Shown one piece after another: positions 23,951 to 31,538 of a stretch of 34,464 nucleotides of DNA (its first letter is position 1; every line of letters starts with the position of its first letter). The translations under genes were made by a program, and so were the position numbers. The stretch lies in NCBI RefSeq assembly GCF_003236335.1, contig NZ_POUB01000037.1, forward strand, positions 1-34,464. The letters are read 5' to 3'. This stretch comes from Micromonospora deserti (GTDB taxonomy: Bacteria; Actinomycetota; Actinomycetes; Mycobacteriales; Micromonosporaceae). The notes under the pieces are model-generated. The model did not search any database. It saw only the letters and a list, made by a program, of their open reading frames with translations, and was not told the DNA's origin.

Positions 23951-25117
23951 GTGCGCCGCGAGTCGGTCACCCCCCGCCCGGACTGGGACGCCACCATCCG
24001 CTCGCAGGGGCTGGTGTACGTCGACACCGAGCTGCCCGACGGCGGGATCATGTCGTACTGGGACGAGACCGCCGCCTACGCCTTCGACCTGGACGAGGTG
24101 CTCCGGCTGGAGGAGGCGACCGAGGAGCTGCACCGGATGTCGGTGGCCGCCGCCGAGCACGTCGTCGCCCGCCACCGGTACGCCGAGTTCGGCATCCCGG
24201 CCTGGGCGGCCGAGGCGGTCGCCCGATCGCTGCGCGAGATCCCGCCCACCCTCTACGGGCGCTTCGACCTCTGGTACGACGGCAGCTGGCCGCCGAAGCT
24301 GCTGGAGTACAACGCCGACACCCCGACCGCGCTGGTCGAGGCGAGCATCGTGCAGTGGTACTGGCTGGAGCACACCCGGCCGCAGCTGGACCAGTGGAAC
24401 AGCCTGCACGAACGCCTGGTCGGCGCCTGGGCGAAGATCGGCGCAGGCCTGCACGACCGGCGGGTGCACGTGGTCTGGTCGAGCGAGGAGGAGTCGGGCG
24501 AGGACCACATGACCGCCGGCTACCTGGCCGAGACGGCCCGCCAGGCCGGGCTCGCGGTCGAGCTGCTGCCGATCCAGGAGATCGGTTGGGACGGCCGGCG
24601 CTTCGTCGACGCGGCGGACCGGCCGGTCACCACCTGCTTCAAGCTCTACCCCTGGGAGTGGATGGTCGCCGAGCCGTACGGCCGGCTGGCGCTGGACCCG
24701 GGCACCCCGACGACCTGGATCGAGCCGGCCTGGAAGCTGCTGCTGTCGAACAAGGCGCTGCTCGCCGTGCTCTGGGAGCTCTACCCTGGGCACGAGCTGC
24801 TGCTGCCGGCGTACCTGGACTCGCCGCGCGGGATGCCCGAGTACGTGGCCAAGCCGCTGCTCGGCCGGGAGGGGGGCTCGGTGCGGATCGTCACCGGCGC
24901 CGGCGAGATCGTCAACCCGGGCAGCTACGGCGATGAGGGCTGGTGCTACCAGGAGTTCCGGGCGCTGCCCGAGTTCGCCGGCAACCGGCTGGTGGTGGGC
25001 AGCTGGATCGTCGACGGCGAGTCCGCCGGGGCGGGCCTGCGGGAGAGCGCCAGTCTGATCACCGACGGCTACGCGCGGTTCCTGCCGCACTACATCGACG
25101 CGCCGCGCGCCCTGTGA
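23951..25117 (+). CDS. Glutathionylspermidine-synthase-like ATP-grasp ligase (YgiC-type)
   Basis: A 388-aa cytosolic enzyme of the glutathionylspermidine synthase pre-ATP-grasp family, without the amidase half of the E. coli Gsp enzyme. Motifs: WYDGSWPPKLLEYNADTPT (108-126), EPAWKLLLSNKALL (258-271), the nucleotide-binding KPLLGREGGSV (301-311), YQEF (333-336) and RESASLITDGY (364-374). ATP-grasp enzymes form an amide via an acyl phosphate. Actinobacteria lack glutathione, so glutathionylspermidine is an unlikely product; a peptide or protein substrate is more probable. The GTG start is 1 nt after the lipoprotein stop; the open frame upstream is the shadow of that gene. Pairing with a small lipoprotein mirrors YgiB-YgiC and suggests that the lipoprotein, or its precursor, is partner or substrate (inference). 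Confidence 0.88.
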   Translation: MRRESVTPRPDWDATIRSQGLVYVDTELPDGGIMSYWDETAAYAFDLDEVLRLEEATEELHRMSVAAAEHVVARHRYAEFGIPAWAAEAVARSLREIPPTLYGRFDLWYDGSWPPKLLEYNADTPTALVEASIVQWYWLEHTRPQLDQWNSLHERLVGAWAKIGAGLHDRRVHVVWSSEEESGEDHMTAGYLAETARQAGLAVELLPIQEIGWDGRRFVDAADRPVTTCFKLYPWEWMVAEPYGRLALDPGTPTTWIEPAWKLLLSNKALLAVLWELYPGHELLLPAYLDSPRGMPEYVAKPLLGREGGSVRIVTGAGEIVNPGSYGDEGWCYQEFRALPEFAGNRLVVGSWIVDGESAGAGLRESASLITDGYARFLPHYIDAPRAL

Positions 25118-25123
25118 GTCGTC

Positions 25124-25129
25124 TACCGT
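25124..25129 (+). promoter_or_regulatory. Leaderless-type -10 (TACCGT) of CGNR gene
   Basis: TACCGT, 7 nt, then GTG at 25137, in the 19-nt gap after the ATP-grasp gene. Confidence 0.55.
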
Positions 25130-25136
25130 TGGGGGC

Positions 25137-25724
25137 GTGAACTTCGACGCGTACGCCCGGACCGGCGTTGACCTCGTCAACTCCCGCCTGGACGACCTCG
25201 ACGACCTGCGGGCCCTCTTCCCCGACGACAACGCCTGGATGCGGGACGAGGTGTCGGAGCGGGACCTGGCGACCTTCCGGCGGGCGCAGAAGCGCCTGCG
25301 CGACGTCTTCGAGTACGGCACCTCAGGGCGGGACGCCCAGGCGGTGGCCGAGCTCAACGCCATGCTGGAGGCGTACCCGGTGCAGCCGCGCATCTCCGGG
25401 CACGACTCCAGCGACTGGCACATGCACGTGACCAGCCGGGGTGCCTCGGTGAGCGCCGAGTACCTGGCCGGCGCGGTCTGGGGCCTGTCGGTCTGGCTGT
25501 GCGAGTACGGCAGTGCCCGGTTCGGCGTCTGCGCCGACGACCGCTGCGGCAACGTCTACCTGGACACCTCGTCGAACTGCTGCCGGCGGTTCTGCTCGGA
25601 GCGCTGCGCCACCCGCTCGCACGTGGCCGCGCACCGGGCCCGCAAGCGCGCCGCCGTCGGCGAGCAGGTGACCCCCGCCACCCGGCCGGCCGCCCCGACC
25701 GACTCGCTGACCCCGGTCAGCTGA
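25137..25724 (+). CDS. CGNR/ABATE-type zinc-finger transcriptional regulator
   Basis: A 195-aa predicted DNA-binding protein. The N-terminal 125 residues are an ABATE-like stress-sensing domain (YARTGVDLVNSRLDDLDDL at the start). The C-terminal zinc finger uses C132, C137, C153 and C157 (FGVCADDRCGNVYLDTSSNCCRRFCSERCATRSHVAAHR), with two extra cysteines at 148-149. The family name motif CGNR is CATR here. A Pro/Thr-rich tail ends the protein. The leaderless-type promoter suggests independent transcription, although it is only 19 nt after the ATP-grasp gene and could also be part of that unit. The ligand and targets are unknown. Confidence 0.87.
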   Translation: MNFDAYARTGVDLVNSRLDDLDDLRALFPDDNAWMRDEVSERDLATFRRAQKRLRDVFEYGTSGRDAQAVAELNAMLEAYPVQPRISGHDSSDWHMHVTSRGASVSAEYLAGAVWGLSVWLCEYGSARFGVCADDRCGNVYLDTSSNCCRRFCSERCATRSHVAAHRARKRAAVGEQVTPATRPAAPTDSLTPVS

Positions 25725-25748
25725 CGCGACCGCCCGTCCGGTCGGCGT
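25724..25748. terminator. Hairpin between convergent CGNR and isomerase genes
   Basis: ACGC-GACCG, a 6-nt loop, CGGTC and GCGT can pair over almost the whole gap between the two stop codons, with one bulged base. It could terminate both genes. Confidence 0.45.
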
Positions 25749-26555
25749 TCAGGCGTCGACGGGGGACGGAGCGCTGAGGTGCTGGCGGGCGAAGTCGAGC
25801 GCCTCGCGCAGGTCGGCCTCGCGGTCGGCGCGACTCTTCGCGCCGCGGGTGGTCACCTCCACCGCGACCGAGCCGGTGAAGCGGCGTCCGGCCAGCGACC
25901 GGAGCACCTCGGCGCAGGGCTGGTTGCCGCGCCCGGGCACCAGGTGCTCGTCGCGCCCCTCGCCGGTGCCGTCACCGAGATGCACGTGCGCCAGCCGGTC
26001 ACCCATCCGGTCCGCCATCTCCAGCGAATCGGTGTGCGAGGCGGCGCAGTGTGACAGGTCGAGCGTGTAGGAGGCGTACCCGGTCTCGGTGGGATCCCAG
26101 CCGGGCACGTACGGGACGAACTGCCGGCCCGCCATCCGGACCGGGTACATGTTCTCCACCGGGAAGCGCAAGTCAGGATACTGGCCGGCGATCCGGTCCA
26201 GCCCTTCGGCGAAGGTGCGGGCGTAGTCCCGCTGCCAGGTGAACGGCGGGTGGACCACTACTGTGGGGGCGCCGAGGGCCGACGCCAGTTCGGCGGACCT
26301 GCGGAGCCGCTCCCACGGGTCCGGGCTCCAGACCCGCTGGGTCACCAGCAGGCAGGGGGCGTGGACGGAGAGCACCGGCACGCCGTAGTGCTCGGCCAGG
26401 CCCCGCAGCGCCCCGGCGTCCTGGCTGACGGCGTCGGTCCAGACCATAACCTCGACGCCGTCGTAGCCGAGCGCCGCGGCCAGCTGGAACGCCGCCGCGG
26501 TCCGCTCAGGGAAGACGGAGGAACTGGACAGCAGGACCGGGACGCGGGAAGTCAC
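25749..26555 (-). CDS. Sugar phosphate isomerase/epimerase-like TIM-barrel protein
   Basis: A 268-aa AP-endonuclease-2-like TIM barrel. Putative metal ligands follow the family pattern: H65 (VLSVHAPC), H102 (VVVHPPF), E134 (FPVENMYP), D166 and H169 (TLDLSHC), H192 (AHVHLGDG), H204 and E233 (VAVEVT). Members isomerise or epimerise ketoses, or cleave abasic DNA (Nfo); the substrate is not evident. The GTG start (VTSRVPVLL) has a leaderless-type TACCCT 7 nt upstream; the open frame reaching farther upstream would cover that promoter. Rv0498 of M. tuberculosis, next to ppx, is the syntenic counterpart. Confidence 0.87.
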   Translation of the reverse strand: MTSRVPVLLSSSSVFPERTAAAFQLAAALGYDGVEVMVWTDAVSQDAGALRGLAEHYGVPVLSVHAPCLLVTQRVWSPDPWERLRRSAELASALGAPTVVVHPPFTWQRDYARTFAEGLDRIAGQYPDLRFPVENMYPVRMAGRQFVPYVPGWDPTETGYASYTLDLSHCAASHTDSLEMADRMGDRLAHVHLGDGTGEGRDEHLVPGRGNQPCAEVLRSLAGRRFTGSVAVEVTTRGAKSRADREADLREALDFARQHLSAPSPVDA

Positions 26556-26562
26556 ACCATCG

Positions 26563-26568
26563 AGGGTA
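26563..26568 (-). promoter_or_regulatory. Leaderless-type -10 (TACCCT) of isomerase gene
   Basis: On the minus strand TACCCT, 7 nt, then GTG at 26555. Confidence 0.55.
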
Positions 26569-26724
26569 GCGGGGCCGGCCGAGGCCATCAGGACGAGCAG
26601 CCGCAAACCGACCACAACCACCCGCGTACCGTGCCCGCCCTGCGCACACGGCGCCGCCCCCTGCCCACGACGCCCTGCGCCCGCGACGCCGCCCGGTGCC
26701 CGCGGCCCTGCCCGCCGACGCGGG

Positions 26725-27669
26725 TCAGACCGGACCGAGCTGGTCCAGCCGGCGCAGGATCACACCCTCGCGCAGCGCCCAGGGGCAGATGTCCAGCGAG
26801 TCCAGGTCGAGGCGGCGCATCACCGCTTCGGCGACGACCGCCCCGGCGAGCAACTGGTGCGCGCGGCCCGCGCTGACCCCCTCCAGCTCGACGAGCTGCG
26901 CCGGCGGGATGTGCCGGATGAAGCCGAGCACCTGCCGCAGCCCGGGGCGGGTCAGCGCGCGCCGGGCCCACAGCCCGGCGCCGGACGGGGCCGCACCGGC
27001 CAGCCGGGCCAGCGTGCGGAAGGTCTTCGACGTGCCCACCGGCCGCTCCCAGCCCACCTCGGCCATCTGCTTCACCACCGGATCGAGCAACCCGTCCACG
27101 TACGCCCGCAGGTCGTCGACCACCTCGGCCGACGGCGGTGTGGTGCTGTCCGGCCGGATCCGCAGCCGGTCCCGGGTGAGCCGCCCGGCGCCGACCGGCA
27201 GCGACACGGCGACGTCCGGGTCCTCGTCGATGCCGGCCGCGATCTCCAGCGAGCCGCCGCCGATGTCCAGCACCAGCAGCCGACCAGCCGACCAGCCGAA
27301 CCACCGCCGCACGGCGAGGAAGGTCATCCGCGCCTCGTCCGCGCCGGAGAGCACCTCCAGGCGTACGCCGGTCTCGTCACGGACCCGGGCCAGCACCTCC
27401 TGGGCGTTGGTGGCGTCCCTCACCGCGGAGGTGGCGAAGGCGAGCAGGTCGTCGACCTCCAGGCCGGCGGCCGCCGCCTTGGCCATGCTGACCGCCTTGA
27501 CCAGCCCGTCCGCGCCGGCCTCGGTCAGCGCGCCGTCCGGGCCGATCTGCTCGGCCAACCGGAGCACCACCTTCTCGGAGCGCGCGGGCCAGGGGTGCGC
27601 GCCGTGGTGCGCGTCGACCACCAGCAGGTGCACCGTGTTGGAACCGACGTCGAGGACACCCAGTCGCAT
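26725..27669 (-). CDS. ppx: Ppx/GppA family exopolyphosphatase
   Basis: A 314-aa member of the ASKHA-fold Ppx/GppA family, which removes phosphate from polyphosphate ends or from pppGpp. Phosphate 1 loop [15 protein letters not shown] (6-20), the [10 protein letters not shown] block (79-88), the catalytic-glutamate region [10 protein letters not shown] (E112) and the second phosphate loop [10 protein letters not shown] (134-143) are intact. It has only the two ASKHA domains and lacks the C-terminal HD domain of E. coli Ppx, like M. tuberculosis PPX1 (Rv0496). It lies near senX3-regX3-phoU as in mycobacteria, consistent with phosphate metabolism. The ATG has a leaderless-type -10 7 nt upstream. 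The 74-bp gap to the divergent Cys-rich gene holds both promoters. Confidence 0.93.
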   Translation of the reverse strand: MRLGVLDVGSNTVHLLVVDAHHGAHPWPARSEKVVLRLAEQIGPDGALTEAGADGLVKAVSMAKAAAAGLEVDDLLAFATSAVRDATNAQEVLARVRDETGVRLEVLSGADEARMTFLAVRRWFGWSAGRLLVLDIGGGSLEIAAGIDEDPDVAVSLPVGAGRLTRDRLRIRPDSTTPPSAEVVDDLRAYVDGLLDPVVKQMAEVGWERPVGTSKTFRTLARLAGAAPSGAGLWARRALTRPGLRQVLGFIRHIPPAQLVELEGVSAGRAHQLLAGAVVAEAVMRRLDLDSLDICPWALREGVILRRLDQLGPV

Positions 27670-27676
27670 GGTGACG

Positions 27677-27682
27677 ACACTA
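27677..27682 (-). promoter_or_regulatory. Leaderless-type -10 (TAGTGT) of ppx
   Basis: On the minus strand TAGTGT, 7 nt, then ATG at 27669. Confidence 0.55.
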
Positions 27683-27730
27683 GGGCCAACCGGTTTCCGC
27701 GGCTCGGCGGCCCGCCCGGCACACCGCGCG

Positions 27731-27736
27731 TACGCT
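27731..27736 (+). promoter_or_regulatory. Leaderless-type -10 (TACGCT) of the Cys-rich gene
   Basis: TACGCT, 7 nt, then GTG at 27744. It is divergent from the ppx -10, with the two hexamers 48 bp apart. Confidence 0.55.
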
Positions 27737-27743
27737 GGGCCGA

Positions 27744-28553
27744 GTGACAGGGCAGATCGAACTCCGCGTGCTCGTGGACGACCCGGCCGACCCGCGCAGC
27801 CGCGAGGTGCCGCTGGACTTTCCCCGGGAGTGGATCGAGTTCGCCGACCCGGCGGATGAGAGTCACCTGATCCGGGCCGACCTGACCTGGCTGCTCTCCC
27901 GCTGGACGTGCGTCTTCGGCCGGGGCTGCCACGGCATCGTCGCGGGCCGGGCCGCGGACGGCTGCTGCTCGCACGGCGCGTTCTTCACCGACTCCGACGA
28001 CGAGAAGCGGGTACGGGCCGCGGTGAAGCGGCTGGCCCCGTCCACCTGGCAGCACTTCCGCCGCGGCGTCAAGAACTGGACCGAGGCGGACACCATCGAC
28101 GGCAAGAACCCGGCGCGCCGTACCGCCACCCAGGAGGCGGACGGCCCCTGCGTGTTCCTCAACGACCCGGACTTCGCCGGCGGGGGCGGGTGCGCGCTGC
28201 ACGCCCAGGCGCTGCGCGACGGGGTGCACCCGCTGGAGTACAAGCCGGACGTCTGCTGGCAGCTGCCGATCCGCCGGGACCAGGAGTGGACCACGCGGCC
28301 GGACAACACCAAGGTGCTGGTCACCACGCTGTCGGAGTTCGACCGGCGCGGCTGGGGCGCTGGCGGGCACGACCTGGACTGGTGGTGCACCTCCTCGACC
28401 GACGCGCACGTCGGCGCCGAGCCGATGTACGTCTCCTACGGCCCGGAGCTGACCGCGCTGGTCGGCGCGCCCGCGTACGCCAAGCTCGCCGAACTCTGCG
28501 CGGCCCGCATCCGGCAGGGTCTGGTCGCCCCGCACCCCGCCGACCCCACCTGA
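27744..28553 (+). CDS. Conserved Cys/His-rich protein of unknown function
   Basis: A 269-aa cytosolic protein without signal peptide or membrane segment. It has a regular set of potential metal ligands: C56, C62 and H63 ([10 protein letters not shown]), C74, C75 and H77 ([10 protein letters not shown]), C136 (GPCVFLN), C150 and H153 ([14 protein letters not shown]), C171 ([10 protein letters not shown]) and C215 (WWCTSSTD). The stretch from C136 to C171 recalls the YkgJ/DUF3109 metal-binding proteins (pattern CxFL ... GxCxLH ... PxxCxxxP), so a zinc or iron-sulfur cluster is likely; this is inference. The GTG start is set by a leaderless-type -10. It is divergent from ppx and convergent with regX3. 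I cannot assign a role. Confidence 0.8.
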   Translation: MTGQIELRVLVDDPADPRSREVPLDFPREWIEFADPADESHLIRADLTWLLSRWTCVFGRGCHGIVAGRAADGCCSHGAFFTDSDDEKRVRAAVKRLAPSTWQHFRRGVKNWTEADTIDGKNPARRTATQEADGPCVFLNDPDFAGGGGCALHAQALRDGVHPLEYKPDVCWQLPIRRDQEWTTRPDNTKVLVTTLSEFDRRGWGAGGHDLDWWCTSSTDAHVGAEPMYVSYGPELTALVGAPAYAKLAELCAARIRQGLVAPHPADPT

Positions 28554-28592
28554 CGGGCGGAGTCGCGCGCCCAGCGCCGGCACCAACCGGTA

Positions 28593-28606
28593 GGCGGGAC
28601 CCCGCC
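28593..28606. terminator. Weak hairpin between convergent Cys-rich gene and regX3
   Basis: GGCGG, a 4-nt loop and CCGCC lie between the two stop codons, with a few more pairs possible beyond an internal loop (ACC/GGT). Only weak support for a terminator. Confidence 0.3.
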
Positions 28607-28641
28607 CCTGGTCACCGTGCGGGCGCTTCGAGGTAGTCAGG

Positions 28642-29325
28642 TCACGGCTCGAACTTGTAGCCCAGGCCCCGGACGGTGACGATGTAGCGCGGCGCGGACG
28701 GCTCCGGCTCGATCTTGGAGCGCAACCGCTTGACGTGCACGTCCAGGGTCTTGGTGTCACCGACGTAGTCGGCTCCCCAGACCCGGTCGATCAGCTGGCC
28801 CCGGGTGAGCACCCGGCCCGCGTTGCGCAGCAGCAGCTCCAGCAGCTCGAACTCCTTGAGCGGCAGCTGCACCGCGGCACCGTCGACGGTCACCACGTGC
28901 CGCTCGATGTCCATCCGCACCGGGCCGGCGGCCAGCGTCGGCGTACCCGACTCGGCGACCTCCGTGGTCTGCCGGCGCAGCACCGCCCGGATCCGGGCGA
29001 CCAGCTCGCGCGGCGAGTACGGCTTGGTCACGTAGTCGTCGGCGCCGATCTCCAGGCCGACCACCTTGTCGATCTCACTGTCCCGCGCGGTGACCATGAT
29101 GATCGGCACGTGCGAGCGCTGCCGGAGCTGCCGGCACACCTCGGTGCCGGACATCTCCGGCAGCATCAGGTCGAGCAGCACGATGTCGGCGCCGGTCCGG
29201 TCGAACTCGGTGAGGGCGGAGGGACCGGTCGCGGCCACCGAGACCTCGAAGCCCTCCTTGCGAAGCATGTACGACAGGGCGTCGGAGAACGACTCCTCGT
29301 CCTCGACCACCAGAACGCGGCTCAA
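28642..29325 (-). CDS. regX3: Response regulator RegX3/PhoP (OmpR family)
   Basis: A 227-aa phosphate-starvation response regulator. Receiver domain: acidic pocket VVEDEE, phosphoacceptor D52 in IVLLDLMLP, conserved Lys in DDYVTKPYSP. The C-terminal winged helix spans about 130-227 (LKEFELLELLLRNAGRVLTRGQLIDRVWG, then TLDVHVKRLRSKIE and VRGLGYKFEP). It closely resembles actinobacterial RegX3 and Streptomyces PhoP, which bind PHO boxes. I chose the TTG at 29325 (LSRVLVVEDEE): homologues begin exactly here and GGAAAGGA (29334-29341) precedes it at good spacing. The ATG at 29343, six codons upstream, overlaps that ribosome site and is less likely. It follows senX3 by 23 nt in one operon. Confidence 0.93.
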   Translation of the reverse strand: MSRVLVVEDEESFSDALSYMLRKEGFEVSVAATGPSALTEFDRTGADIVLLDLMLPEMSGTEVCRQLRQRSHVPIIMVTARDSEIDKVVGLEIGADDYVTKPYSPRELVARIRAVLRRQTTEVAESGTPTLAAGPVRMDIERHVVTVDGAAVQLPLKEFELLELLLRNAGRVLTRGQLIDRVWGADYVGDTKTLDVHVKRLRSKIEPEPSAPRYIVTVRGLGYKFEP

Positions 29326-29348
29326 CGGGGGATTCCTTTCCATTGCTG

Positions 29349-30635
29349 TCAGACCTGCCGGAGCTCGGCCGGACCGGCCTCGATCCCAGCGGAGGGCAGT
29401 GTCGCCAGGAGGTCGTCCGGGGGACGGGCGGGCAGCCGGAGGGTGAACGTCGACCCACCACCAAGAGTGCTTGACACCTCGACCCGTCCGCCATGGTTGC
29501 TGGCGATGTGCTTGACGATGGCGAGCCCCAGGCCGGTACCGCCGGTGGAGCGGGACCGCGCCTGATCGGCCCGGTAGAACCGCTCGAAGATCCGGTCGAC
29601 GTCTGTCGGGGCGATGCCGATGCCCTGGTCGGCGACGGCGATCTCGACGTGCTCGTCGACGGCCCGGGCGGTGATTCGTACCGTGGTGTCCTCGCCCGAG
29701 TAGTTGATGGCGTTCTCGACCAGGTTCGCCACGGCGGTGGCGAGCTGGGTGTCGCTGCCGTAGACGGTCAGCCCACGCTCACCCTCGACCACCACGTCGA
29801 TCCGCCGGGCGCTGGCACCCGTCCTGGTCCTGTCGACCACCTCGGCGATCACCCAGTCTACCGAGACCGGCTCCGGCGGCGGCTGCGGCTCGGCGCCCTG
29901 GAGCCGGGTCAGCTCCAGCAACTCCTGCACCAGCCGTCCCAGCCGGGTCGACTCGTGCTGGATCCGCTCGGCGAAGCGCCGCGCCGCGACCAGGTCCTCC
30001 GGCAGGTCGGCCTGCGCGTCGGCCGGCTCGGTCGCGTCCAGCAGCGCCTCGGCGAGCAGTTGCAACGCGCCGATCGGGGTCTTGAGCTCGTGGCTGACGT
30101 TCGCCACGAAGTCCCGGCGCACCCGGGCCAGCCGGTGCGACTCGGTCACGTCGGCCGCCTCCACCGCGATGTAGCCGGCACCGATACCCATCGCCCGCAG
30201 ATGCACGCCGAGCGGGTTGTCCCCGGCGTTGTTGTCGCGGCCCCGCGGCAGGTCCAGCTCGACCTCGCGCCGCACGCCGGTGCGGCGCACCTGACCGGCG
30301 AGGGTACGGATCAGCGGGTGGGCGGCGATGGACCCCGGCGTGGGGCCGGTGCGGAGCAGCCCCATCGCCCGCGCCGCCGGGTTGACCAGGACGGGCAGGT
30401 CGTCGGGGTCGAGCACCACCACGCCGGCCCGGAGCGAGTCGATCGTCCGGCGGCCGAGCCCGGACTGCGGTTCCTCGGCTATCGCGAGCCTCCCCCTGCG
30501 CCAGCGGAAGCCGGACCGGCTCCCCTTCCGGGCGGAGCGGTCAGCCAGCGCCGGGACGAACCGGGGCAGCAGCAGCCCGGCGATCAGCCCCGCCACCAGC
30601 CCCACGGCCACACCGACCGTCACCGCCCACTCCAC
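29349..30635 (-). CDS. senX3: Phosphate sensor histidine kinase SenX3/PhoR
   Basis: A 428-aa membrane histidine kinase controlling RegX3. One hydrophobic segment (about 4-24) is visible before a basic stretch; there is no sizeable extracellular loop, so sensing is probably through PhoU and the Pst transporter and the cytoplasmic PAS-like domain (about 60-165: IDSLRAGVVVLDPDDLPVLVNPAARAMG). The HisKA phosphoacceptor is H182 in FVANVSHELKTPIGALQLL. The HATPase has the N box NLVENAINYS, ADQGIGIAP, the F box IFERFYRADQARS and the G2 box GGTGLGLAIVKHI. M. tuberculosis SenX3 has two N-terminal membrane segments, so the single one here is a small difference. The GTG start has TACGAT 6 nt upstream. 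It is divergent from phoU. Confidence 0.95.
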   Translation of the reverse strand: MEWAVTVGVAVGLVAGLIAGLLLPRFVPALADRSARKGSRSGFRWRRGRLAIAEEPQSGLGRRTIDSLRAGVVVLDPDDLPVLVNPAARAMGLLRTGPTPGSIAAHPLIRTLAGQVRRTGVRREVELDLPRGRDNNAGDNPLGVHLRAMGIGAGYIAVEAADVTESHRLARVRRDFVANVSHELKTPIGALQLLAEALLDATEPADAQADLPEDLVAARRFAERIQHESTRLGRLVQELLELTRLQGAEPQPPPEPVSVDWVIAEVVDRTRTGASARRIDVVVEGERGLTVYGSDTQLATAVANLVENAINYSGEDTTVRITARAVDEHVEIAVADQGIGIAPTDVDRIFERFYRADQARSRSTGGTGLGLAIVKHIASNHGGRVEVSSTLGGGSTFTLRLPARPPDDLLATLPSAGIEAGPAELRQV

Positions 30636-30641
30636 CCGGTG

Positions 30642-30647
30642 ATCGTA
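30642..30647 (-). promoter_or_regulatory. Leaderless-type -10 (TACGAT) of senX3
   Basis: On the minus strand TACGAT, 6 nt, then GTG at 30635. Confidence 0.55.
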
Positions 30648-30707
30648 GGGTCATTGTTAACCTGGCTAACGCCCACAACGGGACGAACCCCTCTCGCTTC
30701 CGGGAAA

Positions 30708-30750
30708 GTTCACTTTTGTGCCCGGCGTCGTTCACCTGGGTTCATCTCCG
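30708..30750 (+). promoter_or_regulatory. PHO-box-like direct repeats between senX3 and phoU
   Basis: GTTCAC at 30708, GTTCACC at 30730 and GTTCATC at 30740 are offset by 22 and 10 bp, close to the 11-bp phasing of PhoP/RegX3 direct repeat units (core GTTCACC). They sit in the senX3-phoU divergent region, where PHO boxes occur in Streptomyces. A -10-like TAGCGT (30767-30772) follows in the phoU direction. RegX3 therefore probably controls phoU and perhaps its own operon. Confidence 0.72.
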
Positions 30751-30834
30751 GTCCGCCCGTCCGCCCTAGCGTGGGCGGCGCACCTTTTCACCCCGCCGGC
30801 CCGCGTCGGCGACCACCGACCACAGGACGTGACA

Positions 30835-31488
30835 ATGCGCGACGAGTTCCGGGCTGACCTGCAGATCGTCAGCCAACTACTGGTGGACATGGCCGAGGGG
30901 GTCCGGGCCGCCATGCGGCAGGCCACCCGCGGCCTGCTCACCGCGGACCGCCGGGCGGCCGAGACGGTGATCGAGCGGGACGCCGAGATCGACGAGCTCT
31001 ACCGCCACGTCGAGGAGCGGGTCTGCGACCTGCTCGCCCGCCAGGCGCCGGTCGCCTCCGACCTGCGGGCGATGATCACCGCCCTGCACGTCGCCGCCGA
31101 CCTGGAGCGGATGGGCGACCTGGCCGACCACGTCGCCAAGACCGCACTTCGGCGCCACCCGTCGCCGGCGGTGCCGGCGGAGCTGCGGCTGATCTTCACC
31201 GACATGGCGGGGATCGCCGACCGGATGGCCGAGAAGATCGCCTCGGTGCTAGCCAGGCCCGACGCCGACCTCGCCGCCGAACTGGACCGTGACGACGACG
31301 CCATGGACGACCTGCACAAGAGCCTGTTCGGGGTGCTCCTCGGCGCCGACTGGCCGTACGGGGTGGAGACAGCAATCGACGCGACCCTGCTCGGCCGCTT
31401 CTACGAGCGCTTCGCCGACCACGCGGTCAACGCCGGCGAGCACGTCGTCTACCTGATCACCGGGGAGACGGCGGCCTCGCCGAACTGA
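30835..31488 (+). CDS. phoU: Phosphate signalling complex protein PhoU
   Basis: A 217-aa all-helical protein with two PhoU three-helix bundles (about 5-95 and 115-205). Acidic metal-binding motifs are visible in each repeat (VIERDAEIDELY and ELDRDDDAMDDLHKSLF), as is the FYERFADHAVNAGEHVVYL C-terminal helix. PhoU links the Pst transporter to the SenX3 kinase and keeps the regulon off when phosphate is plentiful. The ATG of MRDEFRADL is chosen because AGGA lies 7 nt upstream and homologues start here. The 5' untranslated region is about 55-60 nt from the predicted -10. The pst genes are not in this window. Confidence 0.96.
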   Translation: MRDEFRADLQIVSQLLVDMAEGVRAAMRQATRGLLTADRRAAETVIERDAEIDELYRHVEERVCDLLARQAPVASDLRAMITALHVAADLERMGDLADHVAKTALRRHPSPAVPAELRLIFTDMAGIADRMAEKIASVLARPDADLAAELDRDDDAMDDLHKSLFGVLLGADWPYGVETAIDATLLGRFYERFADHAVNAGEHVVYLITGETAASPN

Positions 31489-31493
31489 GCGGT

Positions 31494-31534
31494 CGCGACG
31501 AGGCCCCGGCCCACCCGGCCAGGGCCTCGTCGCG
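31494..31534. terminator. Strong bidirectional hairpin between phoU and gpmA
   Basis: CGCGACGAGGCCC (31494-31506) and its perfect reverse complement (31522-31534) form a 13-bp stem. The 15-nt loop can add four pairs (GGCC/GGCC, 5-nt apex). It starts 6 nt after the phoU stop and ends 4 nt before the gpmA stop, so it most likely terminates both convergent transcripts. Confidence 0.85.
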
Positions 31535-31538
31535 TAGG

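Noticed and set aside
26556..26724. Possible small gene between the isomerase and ppx
   Set aside because: Frames there are Arg/Pro/Ala-rich with no ribosome site; it appears to be a spacer plus the isomerase promoter.
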